A DNA stretch of 36,445 nt from an uncultured Cryomorphaceae bacterium (GTDB lineage: Bacteria > Bacteroidota > Bacteroidia > Flavobacteriales > Schleiferiaceae). The position numbers and the translations under genes were made by a program. The notes under the pieces were generated by a model that was given only the letters and a program-made list of their open reading frames with translations, was not told the DNA's origin and did no database searches. Position 1 is the first letter of the stretch. Each line of letters opens with the position of its first letter. Positions 32,200-36,445 of the stretch are shown here, piece after piece. The stretch is from contig CAJWKU010000018.1 in NCBI GenBank assembly GCA_913043005.1, forward strand, positions 1 to 36,445, in the 5' to 3' direction.

Positions 32200-34104
32200 T
32201 TAATGATTAACCACAACTTTTTCCTCTGAAACAATTCCGTTAGAAAATAATCTTACAATGTACATTCCATTGGGAATATTCGATGTATTCAAAGAACATT
32301 GTCCGCTAACAATAGTAGAGTTCAAAATCTGTTGACCAGTCGTTGATAAAAGCTCAACAGTAGCTCCTTCATTTGCAAAGTCTATTTTTAACAAATCATT
32401 GACGGGATTAGGACTTATGGAAAACCCAAAGTCATACTTTCTGTCTTCACCAACCCCTACTGTGGAGCAATCGGTATCACAATAATTAAAGCAGAAAGCA
32501 AGAGTGTCTGCTGCTGATCCCACCGTGTGAAAACGATTGGTGAATCCACCTGAAAGTAGAGTACAAGCAGAATCTAGAGCGCTAAATTGCTCTTGACCTG
32601 CCCAGTTATCCGCTATGAACTTATAAAAAATAGGCGTATTCTCATCGATCATTGCTGTGTACTCCCAAATATTATCACCATCAGTATCAGTCATTGGCCA
32701 TGCAGTTGGAGACCAGGCATTAAAAGATCCAGTTAAATATGGCTGAGTAAATGAGGAAGGAGCTTTTGGACTATTCATATCTACCATAAAGTGAACACTT
32801 TGCGGAACTGCTGGAGCCGGACAAACTGTATCTGGCGAACATGTTCCATAGCAGAAACCTAAGGTTGTGTCTTGTGAGAAAACAGGCAAGGTTCTATCAC
32901 TAAAAGCTGCTGGGTCGGCACAGGGAAGACCAGCAATATTCTCTTGAGTTGCCCAATTTGTGCTATTCGCAGGGCTGTTTAAAAATCTAAATTTCCCAAG
33001 ACCATCACCGGAAAGAGTATCTGTTCCTTCCCAAATACCATCTGCGTCAGGATCGGACAAAGCAAGACCGGTAGCGCTTCCATATAAGCCTCCACCTACA
33101 TAGATACCATTGGGTCCGACAGTGATATTCGCGGTATTGACTTTAAAGGTAACTACATGAGTCGCTGCTGCTGCTGGACAAACTGTATTAGGTGAACAAG
33201 TTCCAAAGCAAAACCCTAATGTTGTGTCTTGTGAAAAGGTAGGTAGAATTCTAAAATTGAACATTGCAGGGTTAGCGCAAGGGAGACCTGTAAGGTTCTC
33301 CATGGTTGCCCAGTTACTATTGCTTGCAGGGCTGTTTAAGAAAGTGAAATTTCCTCCAGCAGTTCCATCTAGCGTATCTGTTCCTTCCCATATACCATCT
33401 CCATCAGGATCAGACATGGCAATAGCCTGAGCGACACCGGGCTTACCCAGGTACATACCATTGGCACCAACAGTAATATTTGCGGTGTTGACTCTAAATG
33501 TCACAACATGAAAAGAATTATTAGAGCACTGAGGATATGGGCAGCTAGAGGTTGAAACTGAAGTGTCATTATCCGTGCAGTTTGGGCCTCCATAAATCCA
33601 TCCATTCGGCCATACCATTCCTGATGTATCCTTAAATGCCCACGAATCTGTGTAATCCCAAGATGTTCCTGTACCATCAACATTAACATCTCCAAAAGTT
33701 TCCAATAAAACACTATCCTTAAATAATTCAATAGCATCATCCCCATTTTGAGACATAGAATTATTACCAGGGATAATAACTTCAAAAGAGGAAATACAGG
33801 AACCAAAATATGATGCTAAGGCAAGAGAATCTCTATATAAAAGTATATCATCACCTTGCTGAACAGATATTGAAGGAAAGAAAAATTCCATGCCATCAGT
33901 TCCATTACCATTATTGGCAACACCCACAGAATAACGACTCAAATCCGAAATTGACGAATCCGCTTTAAATTGAAGAGCTTTACCTGCAGTTCCAGTGCCA
34001 TCAAAAAAATCCATGACTCCTTGAATACTCAACTGAGCGAAGGAAGAATATGACATCCCTAGTGAAATAACTATAGCTGTAAAAATTCTTGAATATTTTT
34101 TCAT
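32200..34104 (-). CDS. Secreted repeat protein with T9SS C-terminal sorting domain
   Basis: 634 residues. Signal peptide MKKYSRIFTAIVISLGMSYSSFA. Residues about 25-190 look like a lamin-tail-type domain (MEFFFPSISVQQGDDILLYRD, NGDDAIELFKDS). Three modules follow: 197-315 and 316-432 are close copies (VTFKVNTANITVG, DPDGDGIWEGTDTL, SNWATMENLTGLPC, FSQDTTLGFCFGTCSP), and 434-545 is a diverged relative resembling a starch-binding-like domain (GSFNAWSPTAWPMTDTDGDNIWEY). Residues 553-634 are a type A T9SS tail (FGFSISPNPVNDLLKID, GMYIVRLFSNGIVSEEKVVV). The protein should be exported through the type IX system. Function is probably substrate or carbohydrate binding, with no enzyme motif seen. Confidence 0.85.
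   Translation of the reverse strand: MKKYSRIFTAIVISLGMSYSSFAQLSIQGVMDFFDGTGTAGKALQFKADSSISDLSRYSVGVANNGNGTDGMEFFFPSISVQQGDDILLYRDSLALASYFGSCISSFEVIIPGNNSMSQNGDDAIELFKDSVLLETFGDVNVDGTGTSWDYTDSWAFKDTSGMVWPNGWIYGGPNCTDNDTSVSTSSCPYPQCSNNSFHVVTFRVNTANITVGANGMYLGKPGVAQAIAMSDPDGDGIWEGTDTLDGTAGGNFTFLNSPASNSNWATMENLTGLPCANPAMFNFRILPTFSQDTTLGFCFGTCSPNTVCPAAAATHVVTFKVNTANITVGPNGIYVGGGLYGSATGLALSDPDADGIWEGTDTLSGDGLGKFRFLNSPANSTNWATQENIAGLPCADPAAFSDRTLPVFSQDTTLGFCYGTCSPDTVCPAPAVPQSVHFMVDMNSPKAPSSFTQPYLTGSFNAWSPTAWPMTDTDGDNIWEYTAMIDENTPIFYKFIADNWAGQEQFSALDSACTLLSGGFTNRFHTVGSAADTLAFCFNYCDTDCSTVGVGEDRKYDFGFSISPNPVNDLLKIDFANEGATVELLSTTGQQILNSTIVSGQCSLNTSNIPNGMYIVRLFSNGIVSEEKVVVNH
32808..33510 (-). repeat. Two tandem about 350-bp duplicated modules inside the T9SS protein gene
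   Basis: The coding segments around 33160-33510 and 32808-33156 encode near-identical modules and are also alike as DNA (for example both read TTGTGTCTTGTGA and TATCTGTTCCTTCCCA on the plus strand). The DNA-level likeness suggests a fairly recent duplication or gene conversion. Confidence 0.75.
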
Positions 34105-34123
34105 TTTTATGTTTTTTGAAAGG

Positions 34124-34131
34124 TATTTTTG
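34124..34131 (+). promoter_or_regulatory. Possible -7 element for the alpha/beta-hydrolase gene
   Basis: TATTTTTG matches the Bacteroidota -7 consensus TAnnTTTG, about 62 bases before the ATG. No good -33 TTTG is present at the expected 19-21 bp. A second perfect match, TATATTTG on the minus strand at 34182-34189, could serve the divergent T9SS protein gene. Low confidence. Confidence 0.3.
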
Positions 34132-34192
34132 GGTAACATTAATTCAGTGACTAATATAAAACAATTCTAAATTATTTAGATCAAATATAGAG

Positions 34193-35134
34193 ATGATTAT
34201 TAAGCCATTAAAAAGAAAAATAAGACTGCTGGTGTTTCTACTAATTGTATCTCTAATATTCCCTTCATGTCTCCCCGACACCAACCCTAACCCCATTGAA
34301 GGAAACCCACTAGGTGTTTATGGTAGCGGTTCTTTTTCATTTAATGGTTATGTCAATTTTCAAGATAAACCTGTTAATTGCTACTATTTTATTCCTGAAT
34401 CTGCAACGGATCAAACTCCAATTATGTTTTTAATTCATGGAAATGGTAGAAATGCCCAATCATTATTGGCATCACTAAAAACTAGCGCAGAATCATCAAA
34501 TGTCATTTTAATTGCACCTGAATTAAGCACTCAATATTTTAATTTTAATGCATTCGGTTTGTGCAACGTATTTCAAGATGGAGAAAACGCTTCCGGTTTA
34601 AATGAATATGGTGATTGGAGTTTTAACCTTTTGGATCCGATATTTTATGATTTTAATTCGTTAATTGAATCTAATCAATCAGAATATGACCTTTTTGGTT
34701 TTTCAGCAGGAGCGCAATTTGTTCACAGAATGACTCTTTTAGATTCAACCAGCCATGTGAGAAATTTTATATCTGCCTCTGCAGGCTGGTATACTCTGCC
34801 CGACACGACAATAAATTTCCCTTATGGTTTAAAAAATATTCATGGAAGTCAAACCCAAAGGCAAGAGCAATTATTTCGTTCTTTTTCAAAGAAACATTTT
34901 ATTATCGTTGGCTCTGAAGACAATGATCCAAACTCTTCAGACCTAAGACATACCTTAGAAGCTGATGCCCAGGGATCAAACCGATATGATAGGGCACACT
35001 ATTTTTTAGCACAGGGAACATCTATTTCGGATCAATCTCAAATTCCATTTTCATGGAACCTACAGGTGGTATCACAAGTGGGTCATTCTGGACAAGGAAT
35101 GGGTTCCTATGCTATTAATATGCTATATCCATAA
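34193..35134 (+). CDS. Alpha/beta-hydrolase lipoprotein
   Basis: 313 residues. KRKIRLLVFLLIVSLIFPSC is a signal peptide with lipobox-type Cys26, so the enzyme is predicted to be anchored in the envelope. The alpha/beta-hydrolase features are the oxyanion loop in FLIHGNGRNA (about 80-89), nucleophile Ser171 in FGFSAGAQ, a candidate Asp242 in IVGSEDNDP and His297 in VGHSGQGM, in the right order. It resembles the poly(hydroxyalkanoate)-depolymerase or feruloyl-esterase-like group of secreted esterases, but the substrate is not assignable. It is divergent from the T9SS protein gene and followed by another secreted protein gene on the same strand. Confidence 0.8.
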   Translation: MIIKPLKRKIRLLVFLLIVSLIFPSCLPDTNPNPIEGNPLGVYGSGSFSFNGYVNFQDKPVNCYYFIPESATDQTPIMFLIHGNGRNAQSLLASLKTSAESSNVILIAPELSTQYFNFNAFGLCNVFQDGENASGLNEYGDWSFNLLDPIFYDFNSLIESNQSEYDLFGFSAGAQFVHRMTLLDSTSHVRNFISASAGWYTLPDTTINFPYGLKNIHGSQTQRQEQLFRSFSKKHFIIVGSEDNDPNSSDLRHTLEADAQGSNRYDRAHYFLAQGTSISDQSQIPFSWNLQVVSQVGHSGQGMGSYAINMLYP

Positions 35135-35232
35135 ACCCCAAACTTTACGATTGCCCAATACACAGAAATAAATATCCTTAACTTGCAACATTACCTTGAC
35201 TTTGAGCGTAAAAAATATAGCTATTCAAGTTT

Positions 35233-36336
35233 ATGGATATTAGAAAAAATATTTTTACTTTAATTTGTGCTTGCATCTCTGTAATGAGCTTTGGTCAATG
35301 CCAATACATCTTGACAATGTATGATACGGGCGGAGACGGTTGGAATGGCAACTCTATGACCATACAAACCAGTGGATACCCTGCCACAACGGGCTTAACT
35401 GTCGCTTCTGGGTTGGGGCAAAGTTATCTATTAACCATAACACCAGGGGATACATTAAATTTTAATTGGCAGGGAGGTGGCTCTAAACAAAGTGAATGCT
35501 ATTACACTTTGGAAGAATACCCTTCCTATAATTTGCTTTACACATCTCCCACAGGGGACCAAATGTCAATAAACACTCCAGAGTTTGAAGTCTTTTGCTG
35601 TAATGCTGTCAATAACTTAAGCTTCAGCTACACCAATTCTGGAAGTCAGTTCTCTTTTATTGCCTCTCAAAATGGTGCATCAAGTTATTATCGATGGGAC
35701 TTTGGAGATGGTAATTTTGGTTCTGGAACAATGGTTTCGCATACCTACACTTCCTCAGGCACCTTTGATGTAAGTCTGGAATCTTTAAATAATTGTGGGG
35801 ATACATTGAATATAACCATACCTATTATTTTCTGCCTTGATTCGATTCTTGCCAATTGGACTGCAACATTAATTTCTTCGGGTCCCTTGGGTATGAAGAT
35901 TGAATTCAATGCCAATGTTTCACTTGGAGCCTCGTCCTACAAATGGTTTTTTGGAGATGGTGATTCTGGCGTTGGAAAAGTCGTTACGCATATTTATGAC
36001 ACTCCTGGATTATTTTACAATGTGACATTAATTACCTCAAATAACTGTGCTGGCTCAGCTAGCATCACAAAATCCTTAACAACAATCGGAACCATAGAAA
36101 AAGAAATTTTACCATTAAAAATTTGGCCAACAACTCTCATGCCAGGCCAAAAAATATACTTTACAAACAATAACTCCGCAGAGCCAAGAAATAGAATTAA
36201 AATTTTCGACTCCAATGGAAGGTTAATGAATGGTCATAATATTTCTGATGGAATTGAAATTCCGTATCATTGGCCCATTGGAAGTTATATATTATCGATT
36301 AATCATCATATTTATAAGTTCATCTTAACGCAATAA
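35233..36336 (+). CDS. Secreted PKD-domain protein, possible T9SS cargo
   Basis: 367 residues. The signal peptide NIFTLICACISVMSFG is followed by a GDGWNG-type beta module (YDTGGDGWNGNSMTIQ, about 30-120). Two PKD domains come next: about 130-200 (YYRWDFGDGNFGSGTMVSHT) and about 210-290 (YKWFFGDGDSGVGKVVTHIY), each with the signature W-F-G-D-G. The last 70 or so residues (LPLKIWPTTLMPGQKIYF, RIKIFDSNGRLM, YILSINHHIYKFILTQ) resemble a T9SS C-terminal sorting domain, though diverged. PKD modules usually support protein or polysaccharide contact at the cell surface. No catalytic domain is present. Confidence 0.8.
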   Translation: MDIRKNIFTLICACISVMSFGQCQYILTMYDTGGDGWNGNSMTIQTSGYPATTGLTVASGLGQSYLLTITPGDTLNFNWQGGGSKQSECYYTLEEYPSYNLLYTSPTGDQMSINTPEFEVFCCNAVNNLSFSYTNSGSQFSFIASQNGASSYYRWDFGDGNFGSGTMVSHTYTSSGTFDVSLESLNNCGDTLNITIPIIFCLDSILANWTATLISSGPLGMKIEFNANVSLGASSYKWFFGDGDSGVGKVVTHIYDTPGLFYNVTLITSNNCAGSASITKSLTTIGTIEKEILPLKIWPTTLMPGQKIYFTNNNSAEPRNRIKIFDSNGRLMNGHNISDGIEIPYHWPIGSYILSINHHIYKFILTQ

Positions 36337-36343
36337 ATATTAA

Positions 36344-36375
36344 AAAAATCAAGCACTTTTCAGTGCTTGATTTTT
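36344..36375. terminator. Bidirectional terminator between the PKD gene and tRNA-Pro
   Basis: AAAAATCAAGCACT and AGTGCTTGATTTTT pair over 14 bp (9 bp core TCAAGCACT/AGTGCTTGA) around TTTC. T-tracts result on both strands, so it can end the PKD gene and, from the other side, the tRNA. Confidence 0.9.
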
Positions 36376-36396
36376 AATGATCAAAGAAGAATATTG

Positions 36397-36445
36397 TCGG
36401 GATGACAGGACTTGAACCTGCGACCACACGACCCCCAGCCGTGTA
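36397..36445 (-). tRNA. tRNA-Pro (anticodon GGG), 5' part cut off
   Basis: The 3' half of a tRNA on the minus strand, running off the window end. Visible are the anticodon stem-loop CACGG-CTGGGGG-TCGTG (anticodon GGG), T arm GCAGG-TTCAAGT-CCTGT, and acceptor end CATCCCG with discriminator A. CCA is not encoded. The D arm and 5' acceptor lie beyond base 36445. Confidence 0.9.

Overview
The window reads as chromosomal DNA of a Bacteroidota bacterium, most likely a marine Flavobacteriales-type organism. Evidence: low G+C, type IX secretion (T9SS) C-terminal sorting domains, Bacteroidota-type lipoproteins, a BT_3928-type MauE/DoxX protein, a duplicated DUF1599 protein, and TAnnTTTG-like -7 elements. 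No phage, insertion sequence, CRISPR array or defence island is visible.

Layout. Positions 1-1851 hold the 3' end of a proline iminopeptidase, a DUF1772 membrane protein, tRNA-Arg(ACG) with its own terminator, and a small NTF2-like lipoprotein. Positions 1961-10843 (minus strand) are a housekeeping run: DUF1599 protein, MauE/DoxX-thioredoxin-like protein, a lone OppB/DppB-type permease, tpiA, prmA and a giant secreted protein of unknown function. Divergent folP starts 16 bp away from the DUF1599 gene. Positions 11743-15059 (minus) are a tight surE, small membrane gene, lpxB, spoIID-like operon. Positions 15136-21572 hold a membrane zinc peptidase, a SOUL protein, a GlcD-type FAD oxidase, and a peptide-use pair (DPP-IV-like S9B peptidase plus POT-family transporter). 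Positions 21653-23733 hold a Nudix-like/winged-helix regulator and an FAD amino-acid-oxidase-type enzyme, divergently arranged.

Positions 23734-24665 are the only long non-coding stretch. It begins with a strong terminator. About 550 bases then look like a structured RNA read from the minus strand: several hairpins, GNRA tetraloops in the minus sense only, and a long-range closing helix. I cannot match it to RNase P RNA, tmRNA, SRP or 6S RNA, and it is the best candidate for something undescribed. An AT-rich segment with a 9-bp inverted repeat lies on its upstream side.

Positions 24666-31239 (minus) are a five-gene operon, four of whose junctions overlap: DcuC-like transporter, isoaspartyl dipeptidase (iadA), porin, M14 carboxypeptidase and a paralogous porin. 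I infer an isoaspartyl-peptide or carboxypeptidase-product scavenging route across both membranes. Positions 31245-36336 encode cell-surface and secreted proteins: a Calx-beta/lamin-tail lipoprotein, a repeat protein with a T9SS tail, an alpha/beta-hydrolase lipoprotein and a PKD-domain protein. The window ends inside tRNA-Pro(GGG) on the minus strand.

Together, the secreted DPP-IV, POT transporter, M14 peptidase, IadA and iminopeptidase suggest a protein- and peptide-degrading lifestyle. This is inferred from gene content only.
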